Origin: Mucilaginibacter endophyticus
Lineage (GTDB): Bacteria; Bacteroidota; Bacteroidia; Sphingobacteriales; Sphingobacteriaceae
Assembly (NCBI RefSeq): GCF_003351025.1
Contig: NZ_QPCG01000008.1
Span: forward strand, 1-64,000
Length of the DNA stretch: 64,000 nt
Direction: 5' to 3'
Positions 51,972 to 60,676 of the stretch are shown in pieces. A program made the position numbers and the translations under genes. Below the pieces are notes generated by a model. The model searched no databases. It was not told the origin of the DNA and worked only from the letters and a program-made list of their open reading frames with translations. Every line of letters begins with the position of its first letter. The stretch's first letter is position 1.

Positions 51972-54779
51972 TTAATGCGCCTCCAGCCAGTTTAAACCTG
52001 TTCCAATTTCAACCATGATAGGCACCTCGGTTTTGATGGCGTTTTTCATGTTGTGCATAATAATTGGTTTTACAATTTCCACTTCATGATGCGGCACGTC
52101 AAACACCAACTCGTCATGTACCTGCATGGTCATGCGGGTATCCAGTTTTTGTGCCTTTAGTTCACGGTGGATATTGATCATGGCTATCTTGATCATATCG
52201 GCGGCCGAGCCCTGTATAGGGGCATTGATGGCATTTCGTTCCGCAAAACCACGAACGGTTGCATTTGCCGAATTAATGTCGCGCAGGTAACGGCGACGTC
52301 CCATCAGTGTACATACATAACCGTTTTCACGGGCAAAGTTCATGGTATCGCTCATGTATTGTTTAATACCGGCAAACTGCACAAAGTATTGCTCGATGAT
52401 TTCGGCGGCTTCCTTACGCGGAATACCCAGACTTTGTGATAAACCAAATGCCGACTGTCCGTAAATAATACCGAAGTTAACCGCTTTTGCATTACGGCGC
52501 TGATCGCTGGTTACCTCATCAAGCCCAATACCATAAACATTGGCAGCGGTTGCTGTATGAATATCATGGTTATTGATAAAGGCCTGCATCATATTCGGGT
52601 CCTTACTGATCTCGGCTATAATACGAAGCTCGATCTGCGAATAATCGGCAGATACAATGGTATGGTTACTATCCCTTGGGATAAAAGCTTTCCTTACCTC
52701 ACGACCACGCTCGGTGCGGATTGGGATATTTTGCAGGTTGGGGTTAACACTGCTTAAACGACCAGTGGCGGCAACAGCCTGGTTATATGACGTGTGCACC
52801 CTGCCGGTTTTCGGGTTAACCATTTGCGGCAACGCATCTACATATGTTGATTTTAATTTTTGAAGCTGACGGAAATCAAGGATATCACGCACGATATCAC
52901 TTTTGGCAGCTAAAGAAAGTAGTACATCCTCGCCGGTTTGGTACTGACCAGTTTTGGTTTTTTTGGCTTTAGGGTCAAGCAACAGTTTTTCAAACAGCAC
53001 CTCGCCCAATTGCTTTGGCGACGCTATATTGAATTTTACGCCTGCTTTTTCATAAACCGTTTTTTCGTACTGGGCTATGTCCGTTTCTAACTGCTTACTG
53101 AAATCGCGCAGGGTATCATGGTCTATTTTTACACCCTCGTACTCCATATCGGCAAGTACATAGATCAGCGGGTGCTCTATCTCATTCACCAGTTTTTCAC
53201 CTTCAACCTCTTTTAATTTCGGCTCGAAAACATTTTTGAGTTGTAAGGTAATGTCAGCATCTTCGGCGGCGTATTCTTTGATTTTTTCAAACTCCACATC
53301 GCGCATATTGCCCTGGTTTTTGCCTTTGGCGCCAATAAGCTCGGTGATCGACACAGGTTTATAGCCCAGGTAGTTTTCTGACAGGATATCCATGTTATGG
53401 CGCGTATCCGGATCAATGATATAGTGGGCCAGCATGGTGTCAAATAAGGTGCCTTTTACCTCAATGTTGTACCATTTCAGCATCAGGATATCAAACTTAA
53501 TGTTTTGCCCTATTTTGCCTATGTTTTCGTTTTCAAGTATTTCTTTAAATTCGGTAGCAATGCTTTGCGCAGCAACCTGATCGGCAGGAACGGGCACGTA
53601 CCATCCTTCGCCGGGTTTAACGGAGAAGGACAGACCTACCAACTCACAATGATTAGGATCGGTGCCGGTAGTTTCAGTATCGAAACAAAAAGTTTGCTGT
53701 TGGGCTAATATTTTAATGAGGTCTGCACGTTTTTCGGCGGTATCGGCCAAATGATATTCGTGTGGGGTATTGTTGATGTTTTTGGCAGCGATGGTAAGGT
53801 CCTCATGGATGTCTTCCACATCAACAGTCATGGTAGTGCGCCCGGTTGCTACCGGAGCCCCAAACAGATCGGTTTGTGTGCCGGCCGATTTTAACTCCGT
53901 AATACTGAAATCATCACCAAATACCCGGCGACCAAGCGTGCGGAATTCTAATTCAGCAAATAATGGCTCTAACAATTCTTTACTTGGTGCACATACTTCC
54001 AAACCTTCTTCATCCAGTTCAACCGGCACGTTTAATAATATGGTAGCCAGTTTTTTAGACATCAGCCCCTGATCTTTAAACTGTTCTACGTTTTCGCGCT
54101 GTTTGCCTTTGAGCTCGTGACTGTTGGCAAAGATGTTTTCCATCGAGCCATATTGCTTGATGAGCGCTTTGGCCGTTTTTTCGCCGATGCCCGGAATACC
54201 TGGAATGCCGTCTACCGCGTCACCCCAGAGGCCCAAAATATCTATTACCTGATCAACTCGCTCAATTTCCCATTTGGCTAATATTTCTTTAACGCCCTGT
54301 ATTTCCATCTCGTTACCCATGCGGGCAGGTTTATAAATGAAAATATTATCTGACACCAGCTGGCCAAAATCTTTATCGGGCGTCATACAATAAACGGTGT
54401 AGCCCTTTTGCTCGGCTTTTTTGGCAAGGGTGCCTATAATATCGTCAGCCTCATATCCATCAGATGTAATAACCGGGACGTTAAAGCCCAGTATGATTTT
54501 TATAACATAAGGTAAAGCCTTTGCCAAATCTTCGGGCATGGCTTCGCGGTGGGCTTTGTAGCCTTCAAAATCGGTATGCCGTTCGGTTGGTGCTTCGGTA
54601 TCAAAAACCACGGCCATATGGGTGGGGGCTTCTTTTTTCAAAACATCCAGTAGGGTGTTGGTAAACCCCATCATTGCCGAAGTGTTTAACCCGTTTGATG
54701 TAAACCGGGGTGTTTTACTCAAAGCAAAATGAGCCCGGTAAATGAGGGCCATGCCATCCAAAAGAAATAGTTTTTTCAT
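51972..54779 (-). CDS. polA: DNA polymerase I
   Basis: Repair and Okazaki-fragment polymerase of 935 residues. It has an N-terminal 5'-3' exonuclease (KKLFLLDGMALIYRAHF, GYEADDIIGTLA), a 3'-5' exonuclease with intact FDTETTGTD near residue 365, and the polymerase domain with SADYSQIELR near 711 and VHDELVFDVP near the end. All three activities appear present. ATG 54779 is chosen because the longer frame adds a non-homologous stretch. Confidence 0.97.
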   Translation of the reverse strand: MKKLFLLDGMALIYRAHFALSKTPRFTSNGLNTSAMMGFTNTLLDVLKKEAPTHMAVVFDTEAPTERHTDFEGYKAHREAMPEDLAKALPYVIKIILGFNVPVITSDGYEADDIIGTLAKKAEQKGYTVYCMTPDKDFGQLVSDNIFIYKPARMGNEMEIQGVKEILAKWEIERVDQVIDILGLWGDAVDGIPGIPGIGEKTAKALIKQYGSMENIFANSHELKGKQRENVEQFKDQGLMSKKLATILLNVPVELDEEGLEVCAPSKELLEPLFAELEFRTLGRRVFGDDFSITELKSAGTQTDLFGAPVATGRTTMTVDVEDIHEDLTIAAKNINNTPHEYHLADTAEKRADLIKILAQQQTFCFDTETTGTDPNHCELVGLSFSVKPGEGWYVPVPADQVAAQSIATEFKEILENENIGKIGQNIKFDILMLKWYNIEVKGTLFDTMLAHYIIDPDTRHNMDILSENYLGYKPVSITELIGAKGKNQGNMRDVEFEKIKEYAAEDADITLQLKNVFEPKLKEVEGEKLVNEIEHPLIYVLADMEYEGVKIDHDTLRDFSKQLETDIAQYEKTVYEKAGVKFNIASPKQLGEVLFEKLLLDPKAKKTKTGQYQTGEDVLLSLAAKSDIVRDILDFRQLQKLKSTYVDALPQMVNPKTGRVHTSYNQAVAATGRLSSVNPNLQNIPIRTERGREVRKAFIPRDSNHTIVSADYSQIELRIIAEISKDPNMMQAFINNHDIHTATAANVYGIGLDEVTSDQRRNAKAVNFGIIYGQSAFGLSQSLGIPRKEAAEIIEQYFVQFAGIKQYMSDTMNFARENGYVCTLMGRRRYLRDINSANATVRGFAERNAINAPIQGSAADMIKIAMINIHRELKAQKLDTRMTMQVHDELVFDVPHHEVEIVKPIIMHNMKNAIKTEVPIMVEIGTGLNWLEAH

Positions 54780-54871
54780 AATTATTTTAACACGAATTAT
54801 ACCGAAAAGGCAATCATCACCCAATAGCGCAGGTAATGGTTTCCTGCAAAGTACACCAATTTTAATGAATT

Positions 54872-54891
54872 ACGCTAATACAAATTAGCGT
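54872..54891 (-). terminator. Hairpin downstream of tag
   Basis: ACGCTAAT/ATTAGCGT around a 4-nt loop, 4 nt after the tag stop, without a clear T-run. It may only stabilise the 3' end. Confidence 0.4.
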
Positions 54892-54895
54892 CTGT

Positions 54896-55465
54896 TTATT
54901 TAAAACTACAGGTAGGAATGTGATCATTAACCATACCGGTGGCCTGCATAAAAGCATAACAAATAGTGGTGCCAAAGAACTTAAAACCACGTTTTTTCAT
55001 GTCTTTAGCTATCGCGTCAGACTCGGGACTGGTTGCCGGTGTTGCGTTAGAGTTGTTCATGATGGCTTTCCCCCCTGGCATAAAACTGTAGAGGTATTTA
55101 TCAAAAGAGCCAAACTCTTTTTGTATATCGATAAACAGTTTAGCGTTACTGATGGAGGTTTGTATTTTAAGCCGATTACGAATAATGCCTTCATCCTGTA
55201 ACAGACGTTCAACATCATCGGCAGTGAAGGCTGCTACTTTTTGTACATCAAAATTGGCGAATGCTTTACGGTAAGCTTCCCGGCGGCGCAGGATGGTGAT
55301 CCAACTCAATCCTGCCTGTGCAGATTCAAGGATCATGAACTCAAAAAAAGTATGGTCGTCATGAACCTCTTTACCCCACTCTTCGTCATGGTATTTGATG
55401 TATAGTTCGTCTGTTCCGGCCCAGGAGCAGCGGGTTATGCCTTTTGGATCTGTTTGATCGGTCAT
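54896..55465 (-). CDS. tag: DNA-3-methyladenine glycosylase I
   Basis: Removes 3-methyladenine from alkylated DNA. RCSWAGTDELYIKYHDEEWG is the conserved N-terminus with one zinc cysteine. The HhH-like core includes LSWITILRRREAYRKAF, and the C-terminal GFKFFGTTICYAFMQATG and NDHIPTC hold further zinc-site residues. At 189 residues it is complete. It lies upstream of polA on the same strand. Confidence 0.95.
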   Translation of the reverse strand: MTDQTDPKGITRCSWAGTDELYIKYHDEEWGKEVHDDHTFFEFMILESAQAGLSWITILRRREAYRKAFANFDVQKVAAFTADDVERLLQDEGIIRNRLKIQTSISNAKLFIDIQKEFGSFDKYLYSFMPGGKAIMNNSNATPATSPESDAIAKDMKKRGFKFFGTTICYAFMQATGMVNDHIPTCSFK

Positions 55466-55497
55466 GTTTTATAAGGTTTATATTGATTATTAAATCA

Positions 55498-55579
55498 CGT
55501 CATTGCGAGGCACGAAGCAATCGCGAACTATACAAGGCGGCTCTGTTAATCTGGGGTTGCTTCGTACCTCGCAATGACG
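55498..55579. repeat. Palindromic repeat family C, copy C4
   Basis: CGTCATTGCGAGGCACGAAG pairs with the complementary end GCTTCGTACCTCGCAATGACG around a ~38-nt centre. It fills the gap between tag and the AhpD-like gene. Confidence 0.85.
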
Positions 55580-55590
55580 GTGGGATAGAC

Positions 55591-55938
55591 TTATTTCACT
55601 TCATTCAACTCGTCCCAGTATTCAACTGCTCTGCGGTAATGCGGAATAACAATCGATCCGCCTACCAGGTTGGCTATCATGAAAATCTCGTTCATTTCAT
55701 CATGATTAACGCCTGCTTCGTGGCATTTGCCCAAGTGATATTTGATACAATCGTCGCAACGTAAAACCATGCTGGCTACAAGGCCAAGCATCTCTTTGGT
55801 TTTAACGTCAAGCGCGCCTTCGGCGTAGCTGGTTGTATCGAGCGCGAAAAAGCGTTTGATGTTGGTATTGGCAGTCTCCATGATCCTTTCGTTCATCTTA
55901 GAACGATAGGCGTCAAATTCTTCTACAAGTTTTCCCAC
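55591..55938 (-). CDS. Carboxymuconolactone decarboxylase/AhpD-like protein
   Basis: A 115-residue helical protein with the AhpD-type redox motif RCDDCIKYHLGKC (CxxC followed by His) near residue 64, suggesting peroxidase-linked disulfide reductase activity instead of true decarboxylation. It begins with GTG 55938 (VEEFDAYRSKMNERI follows); the next ATG would shorten the conserved N-terminus. Monocistronic. Confidence 0.85.
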   Translation of the reverse strand: MGKLVEEFDAYRSKMNERIMETANTNIKRFFALDTTSYAEGALDVKTKEMLGLVASMVLRCDDCIKYHLGKCHEAGVNHDEMNEIFMIANLVGGSIVIPHYRRAVEYWDELNEVK

Positions 55939-56051
55939 GGGATGTTGTGTTTGTTAATAAAAATTTAAGCTAATTAAGCTAAAATATTTAGCATTTAAAA
56001 GAATGGATTGTTATTTTTATAGCCACTAATCAAAATTTTTACGCACTAATT

Positions 56052-56429
56052 ATGGAAAGTTTATCGCCCAACATTTTTGTAAATGATATTAACCAAAACA
56101 TCCGTTTTTATGAACTGTTGGGTTTCAAGGTTACCATGAGTGTCCCCGAAACCGGTACCGATCTGGTTTGGGCCATGATGACCAATGGAAGCGTTACCAT
56201 GATGTTTCAGACGTATGATAGTTTGGGCGAAGATCTGCCTGAAATACACCGTACCGACGGAGGTTCGTTACTGTTATATATCAACCTTAAAAATATCCGT
56301 GCGTTTTTTGAAGAAATAAAGGAAAAGGTAACCGTATTAAAAGGCCTTGAAACTACTTTTTATGGCGCTACCGAGTTTTCGATAAAAGATAATAACGGCT
56401 ATGTGCTTACTTTTGCCGAGCATGAATAA
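56052..56429 (+). CDS. VOC-family protein (glyoxalase/bleomycin-resistance fold)
   Basis: A 125-residue single-domain protein with two babababb halves: NIFVNDINQNIRFYELLGF then SLLLYINLKNIRAFFEEI and the end FSIKDNNGYVLTFAE. Metal ligand positions are not fully conserved, so the enzyme activity is unclear. It is followed by a second VOC gene after 73 nt that include a repeat. Confidence 0.85.
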   Translation: MESLSPNIFVNDINQNIRFYELLGFKVTMSVPETGTDLVWAMMTNGSVTMMFQTYDSLGEDLPEIHRTDGGSLLLYINLKNIRAFFEEIKEKVTVLKGLETTFYGATEFSIKDNNGYVLTFAEHE

Positions 56430-56470
56430 CTAAAGTTATTGTGAAACTTAATAAATAAATGTTATTAAAA

Positions 56471-56502
56471 GTCTCCCCTTCAGGGGAGATTTAGAGGGGC
56501 TT
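56471..56502. repeat. Short family B repeat upstream of the second VOC gene (B4)
   Basis: GTCTCCCCTTCAGGGGAGAT is a palindrome followed by TTAGAGGGGC, which sits immediately before the ATG and can act as a Shine-Dalgarno-like sequence. Confidence 0.65.
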
Positions 56503-56862
56503 ATGATCAACTTTAAACGCGCCGACCATATCCAGGTTTGCGTTCCGCTGGAACGGCTGGAAGAAGCAAGGATTTTTTATACAGATGTTGTGGGTTTGCA
56601 ACGCTTAGAACGGCCTGCCTTTAAGTCAAAAGGTTACTGGTTTCAGATAGCTGATATTCAACTGCATTTAAGTACCGAAGATGCTTTGCCCCGTACATCG
56701 CGCCATACCGCTTTTGAGGTTACCGATATTGCCGAAGCCCGCCGGCATTTGGAAAGTTATGGCGTTGAGTTTTGGGAAGAACCGATTATTCCCGGGCGAA
56801 CCCGGTTTTCATTTATCGATCCGTTTGGGAACAGGATGGAATTGCTGCAGTTTACGAAGTAA
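56503..56862 (+). CDS. VOC-family protein
   Basis: A 119-residue protein with ADHIQVCVPLERLEEARIFY and the C-terminal RFSFIDPFGNRMELLQF block, with His at the start and Glu at the end as probable metal ligands. Likely a glyoxalase- or dioxygenase-like enzyme. ATG 56503 follows repeat B4. The next gene starts 6 nt after its stop. Confidence 0.88.
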   Translation: MINFKRADHIQVCVPLERLEEARIFYTDVVGLQRLERPAFKSKGYWFQIADIQLHLSTEDALPRTSRHTAFEVTDIAEARRHLESYGVEFWEEPIIPGRTRFSFIDPFGNRMELLQFTK

Positions 56863-56868
56863 ATAACT

Positions 56869-58275
56869 ATGATGTATTCTAAAAAATCTTTGCCAATAAT
56901 TGTCATAGCAGCTTTTCTATTGGGCTTTTCCTGTACTTTATCCGAAGCTCAACAGGCTATTAAAAATGGTTCGCAAAGCAGGGAAGCAAATCCAAACGAC
57001 TATAAAAACCTTGATTCTAAAATAGAACAATGGCAGAAGGAGCTCAATATTCCTAATGTTGGGGTTGTTATAATTGATAAAGATAAATTAGTAAAAGCGC
57101 GCGTATATGGAAATGCCCGCAATGGACAACCCGCTCCAAAAGAGATGCTATTTGAAGTAGCATCAGTCACTAAAGTAGTATTTACCACTTTGGTGCTTAG
57201 GCTGGTGCAGGATGGTAAATGGAATTTAGATGAGCCTATTTGCAATTACTATATCGATCCCGAAGTTGCCTCGAGCACATATTCAAAAAAACTAACAACC
57301 CGGCACGTGCTAAGTCAGCAGTCCGGATTTGACAATTGGAGATGGATGAATGCTTCAGGAAAATTAACTTTTAATTTTGAGCCGGGAACTAAATTTAGTT
57401 ATTCTGGCGAAGGTTTTGAATATCTCAGATTGGCAATCGAGCATAAATTCCATAAATCATTGGCTAAACTCTCCGATTCGTTATTGTTTAAACCATTGCA
57501 CATGAACAGCACCAGCCATGAATGGGATGGGAAAAAGGACTTTGCCTTGTATAGCGGTATGTACGATGCAGAGGGTAAAGAAATTGTGAAGAATGATTAT
57601 TCTGTTCAAAGTAGCGCGGCAGCGGGTTTAACGACTACCGTAAATGACATGTCGAAATTTGCCATTGAAGTACTTAACGGCGCGCATCTTTCCGGCAAAT
57701 TGTATAAAGAAATGGTTAGCAAACAGGCCTATATTAACCCTAATCTTAACCAGGGCTTGGGCTGGCGCATTATTGACGGATTACCCAACAATGAGTATGC
57801 ATTGCAGCATGCAGGGAATGATCCTGGAGTAGCGTCAATTATTGTATTGCTGCCAAAATCGAAACGGGGAGTGGTGGTAATGACCAACGCAGATAATGGC
57901 CTCATTATGTGTAATAATATTGTGAGAGCGGCTTTTCCCGAGGGTTCGCAAATAATCTACAAAGCTTATAAGAGCGCTCCAATCAGTGAAGAACCTAAAA
58001 GTGTGAGTTTAACTAACGAAGTATTAACGTCCCGAACAGGGACTTTTAAAAGAGCGGATGGGGCAATGGTAACAGTTACTTTGAATGGCAGTCAATTAGT
58101 ACTAAGAATGTCAGGAATCCCGGATCTGTATCTCGTTCCTGAATCTGAAGATAAATTTTATCTGTTAGATTTAGACGCAAAAGTGTTTTTTACGAAGGAT
58201 CAAAATGGGAAAATAACTTCGGTTTCCATTCAAGATGGCGGGAACGTAATTAAGTGCGATAAAGTAGTTAACTGA
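56869..58275 (+). CDS. Secreted serine hydrolase, class C beta-lactamase-like (S12)
   Basis: Exported protein of 468 residues with a signal peptide (cut near SEAQQ, about residue 29). The active serine and lysine are in SVTK near residue 102, the second motif is YSGEGF (YSG in place of YxN, frequent in S12 hydrolases), and HAGND stands in for KTG. Substrate could be a D-amino acid peptide or ester; beta-lactam resistance cannot be claimed. A C-terminal lipocalin-like domain (~370-468) is likely. It is somewhat richer in A+T than its neighbours and lies directly after the VOC gene. Confidence 0.88.
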   Translation: MMYSKKSLPIIVIAAFLLGFSCTLSEAQQAIKNGSQSREANPNDYKNLDSKIEQWQKELNIPNVGVVIIDKDKLVKARVYGNARNGQPAPKEMLFEVASVTKVVFTTLVLRLVQDGKWNLDEPICNYYIDPEVASSTYSKKLTTRHVLSQQSGFDNWRWMNASGKLTFNFEPGTKFSYSGEGFEYLRLAIEHKFHKSLAKLSDSLLFKPLHMNSTSHEWDGKKDFALYSGMYDAEGKEIVKNDYSVQSSAAAGLTTTVNDMSKFAIEVLNGAHLSGKLYKEMVSKQAYINPNLNQGLGWRIIDGLPNNEYALQHAGNDPGVASIIVLLPKSKRGVVVMTNADNGLIMCNNIVRAAFPEGSQIIYKAYKSAPISEEPKSVSLTNEVLTSRTGTFKRADGAMVTVTLNGSQLVLRMSGIPDLYLVPESEDKFYLLDLDAKVFFTKDQNGKITSVSIQDGGNVIKCDKVVN

Positions 58276-58287
58276 AAGCGGGTCACA

Positions 58288-58620
58288 TCACAACGCCAGT
58301 TCTACCATCGGATCCCAGAAATGCGATTTAAAATCCTGGATCTGATCGTTAATAACTTTTACCCCTTCGCTTTCCAGCATTTTGGCCATCCTGTTACCGC
58401 CGAAATGAGCTTTTGCGGTTAGCAACCCCTGGCGGTTCACTACGCGGTGGGCAGGAACGGGAGGTTTTACATTTCCGGCTGCCTGCATGGCCCAGCCTAC
58501 CATACGCGATGAACCTTTGGTGCCAAGGTAAGCCGCTATAGCGCCATAAGAGGTTACCCGTCCCGGTGGAATGAGGCGGGCTACCTGGTATACTTTTTCA
58601 AAAAAATTAATCTCTTCCAT
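58288..58620 (-). CDS. Alkyltransferase-like DNA repair protein (MGMT family, no catalytic cysteine)
   Basis: A 110-residue protein matching the DNA-binding half of O6-alkylguanine-DNA alkyltransferase. IPPGRVTSYGAIA and GWAMQAAG are present, but the active-site PCHR is PAHRVVN here, so the alkyl-accepting cysteine is missing. Such ATL proteins bind O6-alkylguanine and flag it for nucleotide excision repair. Its ATG overlaps the trmB stop by one base, so both are on one transcript. Confidence 0.9.
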   Translation of the reverse strand: MEEINFFEKVYQVARLIPPGRVTSYGAIAAYLGTKGSSRMVGWAMQAAGNVKPPVPAHRVVNRQGLLTAKAHFGGNRMAKMLESEGVKVINDQIQDFKSHFWDPMVELAL

Positions 58621-59279
58621 TAAGCTTTTACCGGGAATGAAAACTTAAGGTAGTTAATGTTCTTGTTATCCTGTAAATATTTTTTCTCGTAGTAAGTTTT
58701 GATAGACAGCACTTCATCGGCATGCTCCGAATGATAAAGATCTTCGGTTTTAACGTGAAGGTTCAATTTTAGCTCATCTATCTTTTCGGCGGTGTAGGCG
58801 TGCAAACCATCGTTATCAGTTTTGAGGTTAACAAAGCCACCGGGCTTAAGGATGATCACATATTTATCCAGGAACCGTGGCGAGGTAAGGCGCTTTTTCT
58901 CGCGGCTCAATTGCGGTTGTGGATCGGGGAAGGTGATCCAGATTTCATCAACTTCGCCGGGAGCAAAATAATCGAGCAGGTTTTCGATCTGAATACGTAA
59001 AAAGGCAACATTGGGTACACCATCTTCAATAGCGGTTTTAGCGCCGCGCCAGATGCGATTACCCTTATAATCGATACCTATAAAATTTTTATCGGGAAAC
59101 AAGCGGGCAAGGTTCACGGTGTATTCGCCTTTGCCGCAGGCCAGTTCAAGCACTACCGGGTTATCGTTCTTAAAAAACTCGCGGCTCCATTGGCCTTTAA
59201 AAGGTTTGCCGGCATCTAATTGCAGTACGTTATTAAAGGTTTCAATCTCGGCAAAACGTCTTATCTTATCTTTTCCCAC
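58620..59279 (-). CDS. trmB: tRNA (guanine-N7-)-methyltransferase
   Basis: Methylates G46 of tRNA with S-adenosylmethionine. VVLELACGKGEYTVNLA is the SAM-binding motif, and ITFPDPQPQ with RLTSPRFLDKY is typical of TrmB. The start is set at GTG 59279 (product begins GKDKIRRFAEIETF). The longer frame would start from a TTG inside the promoter box at 59301-59308. This gives 219 residues. The stop overlaps the alkyltransferase-like gene. Confidence 0.94.
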   Translation of the reverse strand: MGKDKIRRFAEIETFNNVLQLDAGKPFKGQWSREFFKNDNPVVLELACGKGEYTVNLARLFPDKNFIGIDYKGNRIWRGAKTAIEDGVPNVAFLRIQIENLLDYFAPGEVDEIWITFPDPQPQLSREKKRLTSPRFLDKYVIILKPGGFVNLKTDNDGLHAYTAEKIDELKLNLHVKTEDLYHSEHADEVLSIKTYYEKKYLQDNKNINYLKFSFPVKA

Positions 59280-59300
59280 TTTAATTTTTAAAATAAAGCG

Positions 59301-59332
59301 CAAAAATATCTAATAAGCACCAATTTTACGAA
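59301..59332 (-). promoter_or_regulatory. Promoter of trmB and the alkyltransferase-like gene
   Basis: On the minus strand TTCG (3 of 4 to TTTG), 20 nt, then TATTTTTG (exact TAnnTTTG). Transcription likely starts near 59295. Confidence 0.6.
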
Positions 59333-59384
59333 TTTAAACCTAACTGGGGCTCAAGGCGCTTATCAGACCGGGCGAAATAAGGAT

Positions 59385-59831
59385 TTATACCGCAGCCCCA
59401 CCTACCGGCTTAACATAGGGTGCCGGTTTGTATTCCTTATCCTCTTTCTTTTTGGTGAATTTGCTAAATAATGCTTTCGCTTTGTCCCAAATACCGCTAA
59501 CAGCATCTTCATTAACATAGTTTGACGCTTTTTGCGAAACAAGGCCAACCAACGTTTTTACCAAAAAATTTGAATGCTTAAATAAAGTTTTGTTTAAGGC
59601 AAGCGGGATAATAAACCTGGAAACAAGGTTCAGAATATCCGGATGAAAGAAGCTGGTACCCTTTATCCCATCAGTATCGTTTGAACGCGGGAACAGTGTG
59701 AGCGCGGTAGAAAAAATAGCCGATGGACTATTGAAGCGCGCTTTAAGCGCAACGCTTTGCTGTTTTTCGAGTGCTTTAAGCCTGAATATTTCGGCCTGCA
59801 GATCGCTTACGTTTGTGATATGAAGATCCAT
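59385..59831 (-). CDS. Hypothetical protein, third gene of the YtxH operon
   Basis: A 148-residue protein with no recognised domain. An N-terminal coiled segment (LQAEIFRLKALEKQQ) is followed by a hydrophobic patch near residues 85-115 (NLVSRFIIPLALNKTLF, LVKTLVGLVSQ), too weak to call a membrane helix. A basic tail has KFTKKKEDKE. It begins 3 nt after the holin-like gene, so it is co-transcribed and likely envelope-associated. Confidence 0.7.
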   Translation of the reverse strand: MDLHITNVSDLQAEIFRLKALEKQQSVALKARFNSPSAIFSTALTLFPRSNDTDGIKGTSFFHPDILNLVSRFIIPLALNKTLFKHSNFLVKTLVGLVSQKASNYVNEDAVSGIWDKAKALFSKFTKKKEDKEYKPAPYVKPVGGAAV

Positions 59832-59834
59832 GGT

Positions 59835-60185
59835 TTATCGTTTAAATATTTTTTGAATAAAGATGTTAATAAGCGGCCTTTCAAGGTGTCGTTTAAATAT
59901 CTTGATAAACATGGCTATCAAAAAGTAAAGGACGGCTACACATCCAAAACCTTCCCAGTAGGAGTGAAAAACATCGGCCAGAAAAAAGCCTAATGTAACA
60001 CTGGCAAAAAGAAAGGCCAGCACCATGCTGATCACAACTACCACATCGGCAATTACACTTGCCAGTATGGATGATCCGCCTTCAATTGCTTCATATTTTA
60101 AAAGCTTAAACCGTGTTTCGGCGTACTCTTTTAACTGGTCAATAATGGGTGGTAATGGTGGTTGGGTATCTTTTTTCTCTTCCAT
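59835..60185 (-). CDS. Phage-holin-family-like membrane protein
   Basis: A 116-residue protein with two membrane helices (SVIADVVVVISMVLAFLFAS and GFGCVAVLYFLIAMFIKIF) after an amphipathic region. It matches the superfamily III holin-like domain found in chromosomal genes beside YtxH genes. Despite the name, no phage genes are nearby, so a role in envelope stress or membrane organisation is more likely. Middle gene of a three-gene operon. Confidence 0.8.
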   Translation of the reverse strand: MEEKKDTQPPLPPIIDQLKEYAETRFKLLKYEAIEGGSSILASVIADVVVVISMVLAFLFASVTLGFFLADVFHSYWEGFGCVAVLYFLIAMFIKIFKRHLERPLINIFIQKIFKR

Positions 60186-60246
60186 AGGGTAAGGTATATA
60201 TCCCGGATATGGTGTTCATCCACATCCGGGATGGTGTTATACATGC

Positions 60247-60513
60247 TTATGCGTGCTCAAGGTCATCCTGATATTCTTCTTCAGCGCCTTTGATTTTCGA
60301 CTTAATGTTTTCAACAACTTTGTCTTTTAAACCAACCAGGTTGTCAATTTCAGCAGCTGCAGTATCTTTTATTGACTCGCCAAGGTTTTTTAACGATTCG
60401 GTAAGCTTGTCGCGGGTTTCATTTCCTTTATCAGGTGCAAACAAAATGCCTAACGCTGCCCCTGCTGCTAAACCGGCAAGCAATGCAACAACTACTTTTG
60501 AGTTATCATTCAT
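60247..60513 (-). CDS. YtxH domain-containing protein
   Basis: An 88-residue protein with an N-terminal glycine/alanine-rich membrane helix (VALLAGLAAGAALGILFAPDKG), the hallmark of the YtxH family, and an acidic helical tail. Associated with general stress in other bacteria. First gene of the operon. Upstream at 60564-60583 is the palindrome GCCAAATATGTGTATTTGGC. Confidence 0.85.
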   Translation of the reverse strand: MNDNSKVVVALLAGLAAGAALGILFAPDKGNETRDKLTESLKNLGESIKDTAAAEIDNLVGLKDKVVENIKSKIKGAEEEYQDDLEHA

Positions 60514-60563
60514 TGTAATATAATTTAAAGTTGAACATTTGATTAGTTACTCGTAAATATCCT

Positions 60564-60583
60564 GCCAAATATGTGTATTTGGC
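60564..60583. promoter_or_regulatory. 8-bp inverted repeat upstream of the YtxH operon
   Basis: GCCAAATA/TATTTGGC with a 4-nt centre, 51 nt before the ytxH-like start. It could be a regulator site. Confidence 0.4.
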
Positions 60584-60676
60584 GCATTTATTTTTATTTA
60601 AGTATAAATTAACTTTTATCTGATTAATAAATTTTACCCTGTGTTCACAAAACTGTTCAGGGCTGTACGGTATAAT

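Noticed and set aside
59280..59303. Upstream TTG start for trmB
   Set aside because: It lies within the TATTTTTG promoter box; GTG 59279 gives the family-typical N-terminus.
59835..60185. Prophage remnant suggested by the holin-like gene
   Set aside because: No other phage genes; such genes are usual next to YtxH genes in normal chromosomes.
60514..60600. Sigma-54 promoter (TTGGCAGG...TTAC) upstream of the YtxH operon
   Set aside because: The essential GC of the -12 element reads AC, so the match is too weak to call.
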